Positions 44,746 to 52,316 of a stretch of 64,000 bases of DNA are shown in pieces (positions within the stretch are counted from its first letter, which is position 1; every line of letters begins with the position of its first letter). This stretch comes from Dietzia aurantiaca (lineage in GTDB: Bacteria > Actinomycetota > Actinomycetes > Mycobacteriales > Mycobacteriaceae): NCBI RefSeq assembly GCF_021033825.1, contig NZ_JAIFXZ010000014.1:48075-112074 (forward strand). The letters run 5' to 3'. The notes beneath the pieces were generated by a model. It was not told the DNA's origin and made no database searches. It saw nothing but the letters and a program-made list of their open reading frames with translations. The position numbers and the translations under genes were made by a program.

Positions 44746-45441
44746 ATGATGTCCGCCCATCCCCGCCCCAGTGTCGTCCGACCCGGCACCGACCGGGCCG
44801 CACACCGCAGAGCCCTGCTGGCGCTGCCGGTGGCCGCACTGCTCGTGTCAGCCGGCTGCGCCTCCGGCTCGAACGACCAGGCGTCCGACCAGGCCACCGG
44901 TGCCGAGCAGCAGACCGTCACCGCGACCGTGACCGCTCCGACCGGGAGCACCCCGACCGAGAACACCCCGACCGAGAACACCCAGACCGGGAACGCGCCT
45001 GCCACCGACGGCTTCGACCCCGCGAACTGCGACACCGACCGGACCGGCCAGGACATCACCGGTGACATCGTCGTCCGTAGCGGACAGACCTGCCTGCTGG
45101 CCGATCTCACGGTCAACGGCGACCTCGACGTCCACCACGGCGGCAGCGTTGAGCTGCGGGGCGTTCGGGTGACGGAGGACGTGGAGGCCGAGGGCCACGC
45201 GTTCGTCCTTGTCAGCGGCGGTGAGGTGTCCGGGTCGATCGAGCTCGACCAGGGCGGCGAGGCGGTCGTCGAGAACGTCCGCATCGGCGGCACCCTGGAG
45301 TCGGAACAGAATTCCGGCCCGCAGCGCTTCGAGGGCAACACCATCGGCGGCGATCTCGAATGCGAGGACAACGCCCACGTCCCGACCGGCGGCGGCAATC
45401 AGGTCGCCGGCGAGCGCGAGGGTCAGTGCGCTGCCCTGTGA
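44746..45441 (+). CDS. Lipoprotein with beta-repeat (bactofilin-like) domain, unknown function
   Basis: 231 residues from ATG 44746 (GAGG eight bases upstream); ATG 44707 and 44749 are also in frame. A basic N-terminus precedes LPVAALLVSAGCASGS, a lipobox with Cys near residue 41. A threonine/proline linker contains three 15-bp tandem repeats encoding TPTEN, TPTEN and TQTGN. The C-terminal 120 residues have regularly spaced turns (LTVNGDLDVHHGGSVELRG, then IGGTLESEQNSG and IGGDLECEDNAHV), as in a right-handed beta-helix of the polymer-forming (bactofilin) or adhesin kind. Four cysteines could pair. Surface exposed; role unknown. Confidence 0.75.
   Translation: MMSAHPRPSVVRPGTDRAAHRRALLALPVAALLVSAGCASGSNDQASDQATGAEQQTVTATVTAPTGSTPTENTPTENTQTGNAPATDGFDPANCDTDRTGQDITGDIVVRSGQTCLLADLTVNGDLDVHHGGSVELRGVRVTEDVEAEGHAFVLVSGGEVSGSIELDQGGEAVVENVRIGGTLESEQNSGPQRFEGNTIGGDLECEDNAHVPTGGGNQVAGEREGQCAAL
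44950..44994 (+). repeat. Three 15-bp tandem repeats in the lipoprotein linker
   Basis: Two identical 15-bp units at 44950-44964 and 44965-44979, and a third with two changes at 44980-44994. The unit is a multiple of three, so copy changes would alter linker length without a frameshift. Confidence 0.8.
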
Positions 45442-46022
45442 GGCCTGGCCCACCAGCGATGATCCTCGGGACCGAGCGGTAGCCGGGCGACCACCTCGTG
45501 GCGGGCCCGGCCGCGGGGTCCCTCGCCGAGGAACGAGTCGACGAGCGCGATCTCGGTGACCTCCCAGTCGGTGCTGCCGAACGTGTCGAGGACACGCAGC
45601 CAGGCGGTGGCGTCGTCGCGGCCGCCCAGCCTGGCCAGGGTGAGGTGCGGCCTGAACCGAGCACCGTCCGGCACACAGCCCGAGGCGTTCGCGGCCGATC
45701 GTGCGCCGGCGGCGAGAGCGTGGAGCGGCTTGTGGTCGGGCTGGTCGACGCCGGCCCACAGCACCTTGGCCCGCTCCACCGAAGGGAAGGCTCCGGCCCC
45801 GGCCAGCCGCAGGCGGAACGGTTCGTGCTTGCGCGCCACGGCGCCGAGGCGCTCGGTGAGTTCGTCGAGCCTCCAGTCGTCCACATCCGGGCAGAAGGTA
45901 AGGGTGAGGTGCCACTGCGACGGCGGGGTCCACGTCAGACCCGGCCGAGGCTCGAGGAACCGCTCGAGCTGCTCGCGGACCTCCTCCGGCGGCAGCACCG
46001 CCACGAACATCCGATGCCCCAT
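45423..46022 (-). CDS. 2'-5' RNA ligase/2H phosphoesterase family (LigT/ThpR-like)
   Basis: 199 residues from ATG 46022; ATG 46010 is four codons later. RMFVAVLPP at the N-terminus is typical. Two catalytic HxTx motifs are present: WHLTLTF near residue 55 and RPHLTLARL near residue 135. Members open 2',3'-cyclic phosphates to 2'-phosphates; the physiological RNA or nucleotide substrate is unknown here. It ends inside the lipoprotein gene's 3' end on the other strand and follows the crcB pair. Confidence 0.85.
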   Translation of the reverse strand: MGHRMFVAVLPPEEVREQLERFLEPRPGLTWTPPSQWHLTLTFCPDVDDWRLDELTERLGAVARKHEPFRLRLAGAGAFPSVERAKVLWAGVDQPDHKPLHALAAGARSAANASGCVPDGARFRPHLTLARLGGRDDATAWLRVLDTFGSTDWEVTEIALVDSFLGEGPRGRARHEVVARLPLGPEDHRWWARPHRAAH

Positions 46023-46051
46023 GCCCCTACCGTGGCCCACCGGGACGCGGT

Positions 46052-46441
46052 TCACAACCCGCCGAGCCACAACCCCAGCAACGCGGCGCAGATCGTGGCC
46101 AGCATCGTGCCCACCGCGTAGGCGAGCGCGGTGACGCCCCGGCCGGCCAGGGCCAGCCGCACCGCATCCAGACTCGCGGTGGAGAACGTCGTGTACCCGC
46201 CCAGGACGCCGGTGCCGACCAGCGCCACCCACCCGGCGGGCGCGGCGGCGGACGCGACCGAGGGCGTCGTGAGTCCCACCAGTACACCGAGCAGCAGCGA
46301 GCCGGTGATGTTGACCAGGAAGATCCCCAGCGGGAAGTCACGGTGCCAGCGCGCGGTCACCCACTCGTCCACCGCGTAGCGGGCGGCCGCGCCCACCCCG
46401 CCGCCGAGCGCGGCCCAGCCGACGAGCACCGCGGTGCTCAC
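46052..46441 (-). CDS. crcB: CrcB/Fluc fluoride channel subunit, copy 2
   Basis: 129 residues from GTG 46441, overlapping the preceding crcB stop (GTGA). Four membrane helices. GGGVGAAARYAVDEW, FPLGIFLVNITGSLLLG (with the Asn of the pore region) and GTGVLGGYTTFSTAS (the Phe-box/Na+ site region) are diagnostic. Fluc channels are dual-topology dimers that expel fluoride. Adjacent pairs usually form obligate heterodimers with fixed opposite topology, as expected here. Confidence 0.93.
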   Translation of the reverse strand: MSTAVLVGWAALGGGVGAAARYAVDEWVTARWHRDFPLGIFLVNITGSLLLGVLVGLTTPSVASAAAPAGWVALVGTGVLGGYTTFSTASLDAVRLALAGRGVTALAYAVGTMLATICAALLGLWLGGL

Positions 46442-46857
46442 GCGGTCCGCTCTGCAGCGTCGCGCCGCGACACGGCCACCTCTGCCACGGCGAGCCCGGC
46501 GAGCGAGGCCAGTGCCCCGAGCACGAGCGTGACCAGCGCGTACCCGGCCGCGCTGAGAGGCGCCGAATCCCGTACGAGTTCGGCCGTCTGGAGCGCGACC
46601 GCCGAGTAGGTCGTGAACCCTCCGCACAGGCCGGTGCCGAGGAGTAGCCGGGCCCGGCGCTGACGGTCTCGTCGTCGTGGCCCCGCCCCGTCCAGCACCG
46701 CCACCAGCGCGGCCAACACGAACGCCCCCACCACGTTGACCAGCAGCGTCGCGGCGAGCGGTGTCTCGGGGAGGGCGAGCGTGACCGCGGCGCGCCCCGC
46801 CGATCCGGCCGCCCCGCCGAGGGCGACGAGCAGCAGTGCCGACACGGCCGCGCGCAT
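46438..46857 (-). CDS. crcB: CrcB/Fluc fluoride channel subunit, copy 1
   Basis: 139 residues from ATG 46857 (TGATG overlap with the gene before). Four helices. LGGAAGSAGRAAVTL, LAATLLVNVVGAFVLA and GTGLCGGFTTYSAVAL match the Fluc signature. It is the partner of the next gene, with which it presumably forms a heterodimeric fluoride channel. It is last but one in the TetR-thioesterase-DinB-crcB-crcB run. No fluoride riboswitch was recognised upstream. Confidence 0.93.
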   Translation of the reverse strand: MRAAVSALLLVALGGAAGSAGRAAVTLALPETPLAATLLVNVVGAFVLAALVAVLDGAGPRRRDRQRRARLLLGTGLCGGFTTYSAVALQTAELVRDSAPLSAAGYALVTLVLGALASLAGLAVAEVAVSRRDAAERTA

Positions 46858-47630
46858 CAGATCGAGAGCCCGGCCTCCAGGGCGGCGTCGAGGCCACCGC
46901 GGTCGCCGGTGATCTCCAGGCCCTCCGCTTCCGGCCCCACGCGCCCCCACAGCAGCAGAGCCAGCGCCTCGGGTGGGCCGGTCAGCCCGACCTCGGGCGC
47001 GGCCTGACCGTCCTCGCCCTCGGCACCCGGCAGCACCCACTCGCGCTCACCGGCGCGCACGCGGATCGTCACCGGCAGCGGCGGCAGCGCGGCGGACATG
47101 ATCGGACGCAACGCGGTGCAGAACTCGTCGATGGTGTCGAGGGCGACGTCGTCCATCAGCGGCGTCGTGCCCGCCTCGCCCGACAGCGCGCACTCGAGAT
47201 CCCAGCGGTGGATCGCCGTCTCGTGCAGCTGCCGGCGCAGCCAGTAGTCCGCGCGGCCGGGCCCGGCGAAGGTCCAGACCGGCGCGTCCGGCTCGGTCTC
47301 GGCGTAAGTTTCGATGGCGCCCTCCGCGAGCCCGGCGTACCACCGGGCTAGCGCGCCGGCTCCCTCGGTGGCCGGCGGTGCGGACTCCATCACCGCGCGC
47401 ATCCCCCGGGCCCGCGCCTCGGGATCCGCCTCGCGGACGTTGGCGCCGCCCCACCAGTTGGCGGTCCCCAGGTGGGCCACCAGTTCGTGCACCGTCCAGC
47501 CGGGGCACGCCGCGACGGGCGCGGACAGGTCGGCGCCCTCGCCACCGGCGCCCTCCAGCGCGAACCGGACCAACCCGGCCTGCGCCTCGATCGCGTCGAA
47601 CAGCCGCTCGCGGCTCAGTTCCGTGCTCAT
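46857..47630 (-). CDS. Mycothiol-dependent maleylpyruvate isomerase-like DinB-fold protein
   Basis: 257 residues. The N-terminal DinB-like helical bundle (MDMPI_N) has PGWTVHELVAHLGT and YWLRRQLHETAIHRWD. Their histidines (one in HELVAH, two in HETAIH) form the metal site. The C-terminal 85 residues are the MDMPI_C domain. The family includes mycothiol-dependent enzymes, and the protein fits an organism that makes mycothiol; the actual reaction is unknown. Translationally coupled to both neighbours. Confidence 0.82.
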   Translation of the reverse strand: MSTELSRERLFDAIEAQAGLVRFALEGAGGEGADLSAPVAACPGWTVHELVAHLGTANWWGGANVREADPEARARGMRAVMESAPPATEGAGALARWYAGLAEGAIETYAETEPDAPVWTFAGPGRADYWLRRQLHETAIHRWDLECALSGEAGTTPLMDDVALDTIDEFCTALRPIMSAALPPLPVTIRVRAGEREWVLPGAEGEDGQAAPEVGLTGPPEALALLLWGRVGPEAEGLEITGDRGGLDAALEAGLSI

Positions 47631-48529
47631 ACCCGCGTTCCCTTCTCCGGGTCCGCACCCGAGCCGGAACCCGATCCGCCGTCGCTCCGGCCCTTGACCA
47701 GGCCGCGCTTGGAGAAGTCGATCTGGCGGCCCGCGTTGGAGACCGCCACGACGGTGCCGGTGCCGAACATGCCGTCGCGGTCGAACAGGGTCGCCGTACC
47801 GACGGCCACCCCGGAGTCGCTGATGTGCTCGTCGGCCTCGATCCCGATGTCGCCGCTACGAGGTAGCCGGGCCAACGCCACGGTGAGGTCAGCGTTGATG
47901 AAGCCGATCCCCTCGGTCCCCCAGTGCGCCATGAGACTCGTGGACTCACCGGTGGTGACGGCCCGCTGGAACGGCGTCGCGTCCTGACCCGAGACCACAT
48001 CCAGGGGATGGATCCAGAACCGCTTGCGTCCGGCGCCCTGGTGGGGGCCCATCGAGGGGCTCCACGGTTCCTCGGCCCCGTCGCTGCCGAACCATGCGCG
48101 GGTCCCGGCGCCCAGCGTCACGCTCTCCACTCCCGGCGGCGGGCCCATTTCCCGGCCCGAGAGCCACACCTCGCCCGGCGGCTGCTCGCCCCGGCGCAAC
48201 TGCACGAGCGTCGCGCGCGCGACGGTCTTGCCGCCCTGTTCCACGAACGCGTCCGACACCACGATGCGGTTGCCGCTGCGCACCGCCTCGGTGCGGACGG
48301 TCATGGATTCGAACCGCACCTGGGCGAACAGGTCGACGGTCAGCCGCGACGGCTGGAAGCCCTCGACGCCGTGCTCGATCTCGAGCGACCGCGCCGCGGC
48401 CGCCACCACCGACGGCCCGTTGAGCAGTCCTTCCGACCAGGCGCTGCGCGCGTAGCGGGTGGGGACGTAGGCGCCGCCCTCCCCGAGTGTGAAGAAGGCG
48501 AACTCGCTCCTGTCGGCCACGTCGCTCAC
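47627..48529 (-). CDS. Acyl-CoA thioesterase-like protein (double hotdog)
   Basis: 300 residues from GTG 48529, overlapping the TetR stop (GTGA). Two hotdog-like halves. YVPTRYARSAWSEGLLNGPSVVAA at the start and ISDSGVAVGTATLFDRDGMFG near residue 260 are typical of the thioesterase-like/TesB-type superfamily common in mycobacteria. The C-terminal tail is Gly/Ser-rich. It probably hydrolyses acyl-CoA, with unknown chain length. Its position directly behind a TetR regulator suggests the regulator senses an acyl-CoA or a related lipid. Confidence 0.78.
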   Translation of the reverse strand: MSDVADRSEFAFFTLGEGGAYVPTRYARSAWSEGLLNGPSVVAAAARSLEIEHGVEGFQPSRLTVDLFAQVRFESMTVRTEAVRSGNRIVVSDAFVEQGGKTVARATLVQLRRGEQPPGEVWLSGREMGPPPGVESVTLGAGTRAWFGSDGAEEPWSPSMGPHQGAGRKRFWIHPLDVVSGQDATPFQRAVTTGESTSLMAHWGTEGIGFINADLTVALARLPRSGDIGIEADEHISDSGVAVGTATLFDRDGMFGTGTVVAVSNAGRQIDFSKRGLVKGRSDGGSGSGSGADPEKGTRV

Positions 48530-49209
48530 CCCGCCACCGACGACCGCAGCCGCGACTCGCCGGCACCGCCCGCCGCCCACGACCGGAGGATGGCCGCGAG
48601 CTGGGTCTCGAAGTACTGCTCGGCGCTCGGCGAGTCGCGCCAGACACTCAGTTCGAGCGACACCACGCCGTGCAGCGACGCCCAGATCGCGGTGGCGGTC
48701 TCGTGCACGTCAGCGGTCCGGAACACCCCCTCGTCGACCAGGGCGTCGACCACTTCGAGTAGCGGCTCCCGCCACTGCTGGTCGGCGTCGGCGTCGCCCG
48801 CTCCTCCCCCGACGCCCGGCCGCGGCGAGCGCACCGGCTCGCCCACGACCAGCCCGTACAGGCCCTGGTTCTCGAGCGCCCAGTGCCGGTAGGCGCGGCA
48901 CAGCGACCGCATGTCGCCCTCCACGCTGTCGTGGCGCAGGGAGCCGCGCAGTTCCCCGGCGAGCTGCCGGTCGGCCTCGTGGGCGACCGCCGCGAGAAGT
49001 CCGGCCTTACCGCCGAACATCGTGTAGATCGCGGTGGTCGAGGTGCCCTGCGACGACGCGAGCGGCCGCAGCCCCAGGTTCTCCGGTCCCCCGTCGCGAA
49101 GCCGGTGCATGGCCTCGTCGAGAATCCCCCGCCTCAGCGCGGCGTCGTACTGCGCGTGCGTGGAGGCGGGTGCGGTGTCGCGGCTGGCGCGGGTCGAGGC
49201 GGGGGTCAC
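48526..49209 (-). CDS. TetR-family regulator
   Basis: 227 residues from GTG 49209, with TAATCT seven bases upstream (leaderless); the frame is open further. The HTH lies around residues 25-65: RRGILDEAMHRL, then GLRPLASSQGTSTTAIYTMFGGKAGLL, where TTAIYTMFG is the recognition helix. The C-terminal part contains a TetR_C-type domain of the kind found with WHG motifs (AIWASLHGVVSLEL). It heads the five-gene run thioesterase, DinB-fold protein, crcB, crcB. No clear palindrome was found near the promoter. Confidence 0.87.
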   Translation of the reverse strand: MTPASTRASRDTAPASTHAQYDAALRRGILDEAMHRLRDGGPENLGLRPLASSQGTSTTAIYTMFGGKAGLLAAVAHEADRQLAGELRGSLRHDSVEGDMRSLCRAYRHWALENQGLYGLVVGEPVRSPRPGVGGGAGDADADQQWREPLLEVVDALVDEGVFRTADVHETATAIWASLHGVVSLELSVWRDSPSAEQYFETQLAAILRSWAAGGAGESRLRSSVAG

Positions 49210-49216
49210 CCGGGTG

Positions 49217-49222
49217 AGATTA
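49217..49222 (-). promoter_or_regulatory. Putative -10 box of the leaderless TetR gene
   Basis: TAATCT on the minus strand, seven bases before the GTG at 49209. Confidence 0.45.
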
Positions 49223-49379
49223 CGACGACGACGACGAAATGGCGTCATAGCACCGTGGCGTGTCGGTCGACGGCTGTGTCATCACGCTGTTGTCCCACCG
49301 CGATCACGGATGTGGAACGTGGTCTGAAACACCGTTTGGTCTGTGGCGATGTGATCATCGTGGCCGGGAAAAGACCGCG

Positions 49380-49410
49380 GGCCCGCACTTCCTCTCGGAA
49401 AGTGCGGGCC
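49380..49410 (-). terminator. Intrinsic terminator of lsr2
   Basis: Perfect 11-bp GC-rich stem (arms 49380-49390 and 49400-49410, GGCCCGCACTT and its complement) with a 9-base loop. It lies 15 bp past the lsr2 stop and is followed on the minus strand by a short TCTTTT run. Confidence 0.8.
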
Positions 49411-49424
49411 AGCCGGTTCGTGGT

Positions 49425-49763
49425 TCAGTTGGCGGCAGCGTAGGCATCCATGATGTCGGCGGGGATACGGCCGCGGTCGGATACGTCGTATCCGTTGCTG
49501 CGGGCCCATTCCCGAATGGCCTTGGTCTCGCCGGAGGACGAACGCGAGGCCGACTTGCGCGCCGGCTTGGCCTTGGTCCCGGTCACCCGATGGCCATTCT
49601 CCACATAAGGCGCCATGACCTCGCGGAACTTATCGGCGTTCTCATCGCTCAGATCGATGGAGTACTCCCTGCCATCGAATGCGAACGAAATGGTGTTGGC
49701 CACACTTCCGAGATCCGATCCGTCCAGATCGTCGATGTACTGAACCTGAAATTGCTGCGCCAT
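49425..49763 (-). CDS. lsr2: Lsr2, H-NS-like nucleoid-associated xenogeneic silencer
   Basis: 112 residues from ATG 49763, with GGGGAGTG upstream. The N-terminal oligomerisation domain begins [15 protein letters not shown] and includes [18 protein letters not shown] basic linker ([11 protein letters not shown]) leads to the DNA-binding domain, with [26 protein letters not shown]; the RGR is the AT-hook-like minor-groove contact. It silences AT-rich foreign DNA and bridges DNA. Followed by a strong terminator, so monocistronic. The upstream gap is unusually AT-rich for this genome, which would allow autoregulation. Confidence 0.97.
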   Translation of the reverse strand: MAQQFQVQYIDDLDGSDLGSVANTISFAFDGREYSIDLSDENADKFREVMAPYVENGHRVTGTKAKPARKSASRSSSGETKAIREWARSNGYDVSDRGRIPADIMDAYAAAN

Positions 49764-49914
49764 CTCACACTCCCCTATCCCGATTTCCCTCTTCGGGACG
49801 TCATTATGCACCCATCCATCATCGAATGCACCTTACTAATTCAATGCAGATCTCATTGACGTGGCAATACCGGGATATGCGCGCCCGGATTGTGGCCGGG
49901 ATTACCGGGACAAT
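49764..49914. promoter_or_regulatory. AT-rich promoter region of lsr2
   Basis: Clearly richer in A+T than its surroundings. It contains two direct AATGCA copies at 49825-49830 and 49843-49848 (18 bp apart), and TAAGGT on the minus strand around 49833 as a possible -10. Low GC suits binding by Lsr2 itself. Confidence 0.4.
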
Positions 49915-50613
49915 TCACCGGACCAGTTGTGCGGAGAACTCCCGATATCTCCGGACGATCAACTCGACGATCTCCGGATGCGCCCCGAGCGGTTCAGAGG
50001 TGAGGTCCCCGCCGGCGGAGGCGATCCGGTCCGCGAAGAATCCCGGAGCCAGGAGGTGCGTCGCCACCGCCACTCTCGTGTGCCCGCCCGCCCGGTACGC
50101 GGCCACCGCATCGGCCACGGTGGGGGCCGCGGTCGACGCGAACGCCGCCGTCACCGGAACGCCGAGAAGCCGACTCAGGGTCTGCGCCAGTTCCCGGGTC
50201 TCCGCCAGCGACGACTCGTCCCGGCTTCCCGCCGCGCCCAACACCACCGCGTCGGCGCCGAACGCCCCCACCGCGCCGGCCTCGGCGAGACGTTGCACGA
50301 CCGCGCGCACGAACTCCGGTTCGTCGCCCAGGTGCGGGGTCTGGACGACCGGCCCCGGCGCGTTCCGACAGGCCTGCGCAACATCGTTCGTGACATGGAA
50401 TCCGCGGGCCAGGAAGACCGGGACCACGACCGCCGGCACCCCGTCGGCCAACACCCGCGACGGGCCGGGCGCCTGGACGTCGACCCAGGCCAGCCGGCAA
50501 TCCACCCCGTCGAGCTGCTTTCGGGCCTCGAGCAGGAGTCGGCCCACCACCCTCCGGCCGGTCGCCGAACGGGTCCCGTGCGCCACCAGTAGCAGGCGTG
50601 GTCGCGTCGTCAT
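49915..50613 (-). CDS. CbiX/SirB-type sirohydrochlorin chelatase
   Basis: 232 residues from ATG 50613; ATG 50625 is also in frame. Two repeated chelatase domains. LLLVAHGTRSATGR holds the N-terminal metal-site His, FLARGFHVTNDV the second, and VATHLLAPGFFADRI the equivalent site in the C-terminal half. It inserts Fe2+ (or Co2+) into sirohydrochlorin. Next to sulfite reductase, CysH and a CysG-like dehydrogenase, iron insertion for siroheme is most likely, as for che1 beside nirA-cysH in Mycobacterium tuberculosis. It is separated from those genes by an acyltransferase on the other strand. Confidence 0.86.
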   Translation of the reverse strand: MTTRPRLLLVAHGTRSATGRRVVGRLLLEARKQLDGVDCRLAWVDVQAPGPSRVLADGVPAVVVPVFLARGFHVTNDVAQACRNAPGPVVQTPHLGDEPEFVRAVVQRLAEAGAVGAFGADAVVLGAAGSRDESSLAETRELAQTLSRLLGVPVTAAFASTAAPTVADAVAAYRAGGHTRVAVATHLLAPGFFADRIASAGGDLTSEPLGAHPEIVELIVRRYREFSAQLVR

Positions 50614-50673
50614 ACCCCCGAGCATGCCGCAATCCGTATGCAGTTCCGCATCCGCTGGGCGAGACTGGTGGGC

Positions 50674-51459
50674 ATGAGTACCGACGGGGCACGGCGGCCT
50701 CGACGGCCCGAGGTGACCGTGGCCAATTACGACGCCGTCTACGACTTCTACGGCCCCGGCCGTCGGCGCGACTGGTTCACGTATCCGCTCCTGCGGGTGA
50801 TCGACGCGATCTACCGTCCCCGGGTCCGCATCCCCGAGGAGACCGTCGCCGAGCTCCACCGCCTCCACCGGGCGGGAGTGGGCGTGCTGGTGGCCGTCAA
50901 CCATCCGTCCAAGCAGGACCCGATGGTGCTGGCCGCCAGCCTGTTCGACAAGCGGATCCGGTTCCTGTGCACCGGCACCGGCCTGACCAAGGACCCGCTC
51001 TTTCGGAGCCCGCTGCGGCCGCTGTTCGAGTACACCGGCACCATCCCGGTGTTTCGCGCGAAGAACTACGAAGGGACGGCGTCCGAGATCTATGACGGTG
51101 CCGCGGCCCGCCTGATCGACGTGTGTGTGAGCCGGATCGTCGAGGGCGGGGTGGTGCTGACGTTCGTCGAGGGGACCAACTCCTCCGCCGACGACCTGCG
51201 CACCCTGCGCCTGGAGTCGGTGAAGAAGGGCGTGGGCCTGATAGTGCGGGCTGTCCGCGAGGCCGGCGCGCCTGTCGCCGTGTTGCCGCTCGGCCTGTCC
51301 TACCACGGCCGCGAGCACAACACGCTGCCCACCAGACGGGCCGTGGCCGCAGCGGGCCCGGTCATCACGTGGGACTCGGGGGCGGCCCCCACCGTCAACG
51401 AGGTGCGCGCGGCCGTCCGGGACGGGATCGACGCGGCGCTCACCACAGCCTGGGCCTAG
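50674..51459 (+). CDS. PlsC-family 1-acylglycerol-phosphate acyltransferase-like protein
   Basis: 261 residues from ATG 50674. The acyltransferase active-site block is VAVNHPSKQDP (H-X4-D) near residue 80, and the glycerol-phosphate-binding block is FVEGTNSS near residue 165. Some hydrophobic stretches suggest membrane association rather than multiple TM helices. It would transfer an acyl group to a lysophospholipid or related acceptor. It sits alone on the plus strand within the sulfur/siroheme cluster and overlaps the CysG-like gene's 3' end by four bases, as if inserted or rearranged there. Confidence 0.82.
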   Translation: MSTDGARRPRRPEVTVANYDAVYDFYGPGRRRDWFTYPLLRVIDAIYRPRVRIPEETVAELHRLHRAGVGVLVAVNHPSKQDPMVLAASLFDKRIRFLCTGTGLTKDPLFRSPLRPLFEYTGTIPVFRAKNYEGTASEIYDGAAARLIDVCVSRIVEGGVVLTFVEGTNSSADDLRTLRLESVKKGVGLIVRAVREAGAPVAVLPLGLSYHGREHNTLPTRRAVAAAGPVITWDSGAAPTVNEVRAAVRDGIDAALTTAWA

Positions 51460-52316
51460 ACCACGCCGGGCACGAGCTGGAACTCGACCCCGGCGCCCTC
51501 GAGGTCCAGGGCCGCCGCCGCGAGTGTCGGAGCCGCGACGATCCGCACCACCCCGTGGCCGGCTGCACGTCGAGTCGCGATCAGGTCGGCCACCCGGGCG
51601 GCGGGCAGCCCGGGGCCGACCTCGACCACCTCGACGTCGTCGTCGAGCTCCGCCACCAGCCCCACGTCGGCGGCACCGTCCACGACCAGCACGTCCGCGG
51701 CGTGGACCAGGCGACGCGCGCGGACGGTGAGGAGGTCGCCGTCGCCGCAGCCACCGACGAGTGCCACCCAGCCGGCCTCGGGGCGGCGGCGGGCGCGCAG
51801 ACCTGCGGGCGCGGTGGCCAGGGAGCGGGCGACGTGCCGGCCGACCCGCACCGACCTGCGCGGATCGCCCGAGTCGACGGCGATACGCACCAGCCCGGCG
51901 GGGGTCGCGACCGCGGTGCGCGCGGGCACCCGCACCGAGCCGAGCGCGGCGTCGCCGGCGGTCACGCACCAGATGCGTCGCGCCTCGCACAACGCCGCGA
52001 TCTCCGCGTCGACCTGCGCATCGCCGGTGGCGACGTGCACCATCCAGGGCGTGTCCAGGTCGGCGGGGGTGAAGGGCCTGACAACGACGACGACGCCGTC
52101 GCCCGCGCCCGCCATCACGTCCGCCATCTCGGGCGCGAGGGCCGGCGCGACCACCCGGAGGTGGGCGCCGGCCTCGAGGAACGTCCGCGCCCGCCGGGCC
52201 GACACCGGCCCGGCGCCGACGAGCAGCACCTCGCGGCCGGCCAGCCCCACGGTGAGCGGGAGGCCGTCCAGGGCCGGGGCGGGCGCGGCCGTGGGTACAG
52301 CGAGGGCGGCAGTCAC
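51456..52316 (-). CDS. CysG-like precorrin-2 dehydrogenase with truncated, degenerate SUMT domain
   Basis: 286 residues from GTG 52316 (GTGA overlap with cysH). Residues 20-180 are the NAD-dependent precorrin-2 dehydrogenase/siroheme synthase domain, with VLLVGAGPVSARRARTFLEAGA as the dinucleotide fold. Residues 190-286 begin like the uroporphyrinogen-III methyltransferase domain of CysG, but the SAM loop reads VGGCGDGDLLT instead of the usual GxGPGDP. The protein stops at VPGVV, where the rest of that domain (over 100 residues) should follow. It probably provides only dehydrogenase function, so a separate SUMT is needed elsewhere. Confidence 0.8.
   Translation of the reverse strand: MTAALAVPTAAPAPALDGLPLTVGLAGREVLLVGAGPVSARRARTFLEAGAHLRVVAPALAPEMADVMAGAGDGVVVVVRPFTPADLDTPWMVHVATGDAQVDAEIAALCEARRIWCVTAGDAALGSVRVPARTAVATPAGLVRIAVDSGDPRRSVRVGRHVARSLATAPAGLRARRRPEAGWVALVGGCGDGDLLTVRARRLVHAADVLVVDGAADVGLVAELDDDVEVVEVGPGLPAARVADLIATRRAAGHGVVRIVAAPTLAAAALDLEGAGVEFQLVPGVV

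Noticed and set aside
46858..47000. Fluoride riboswitch controlling crcB
   Set aside because: The crcB genes start inside or directly against upstream coding sequence, and no aptamer fold was recognised.
49223..49240. ACG triplet repeat upstream of the TetR gene as a microsatellite
   Set aside because: Only four to five units, common by chance at this GC content.
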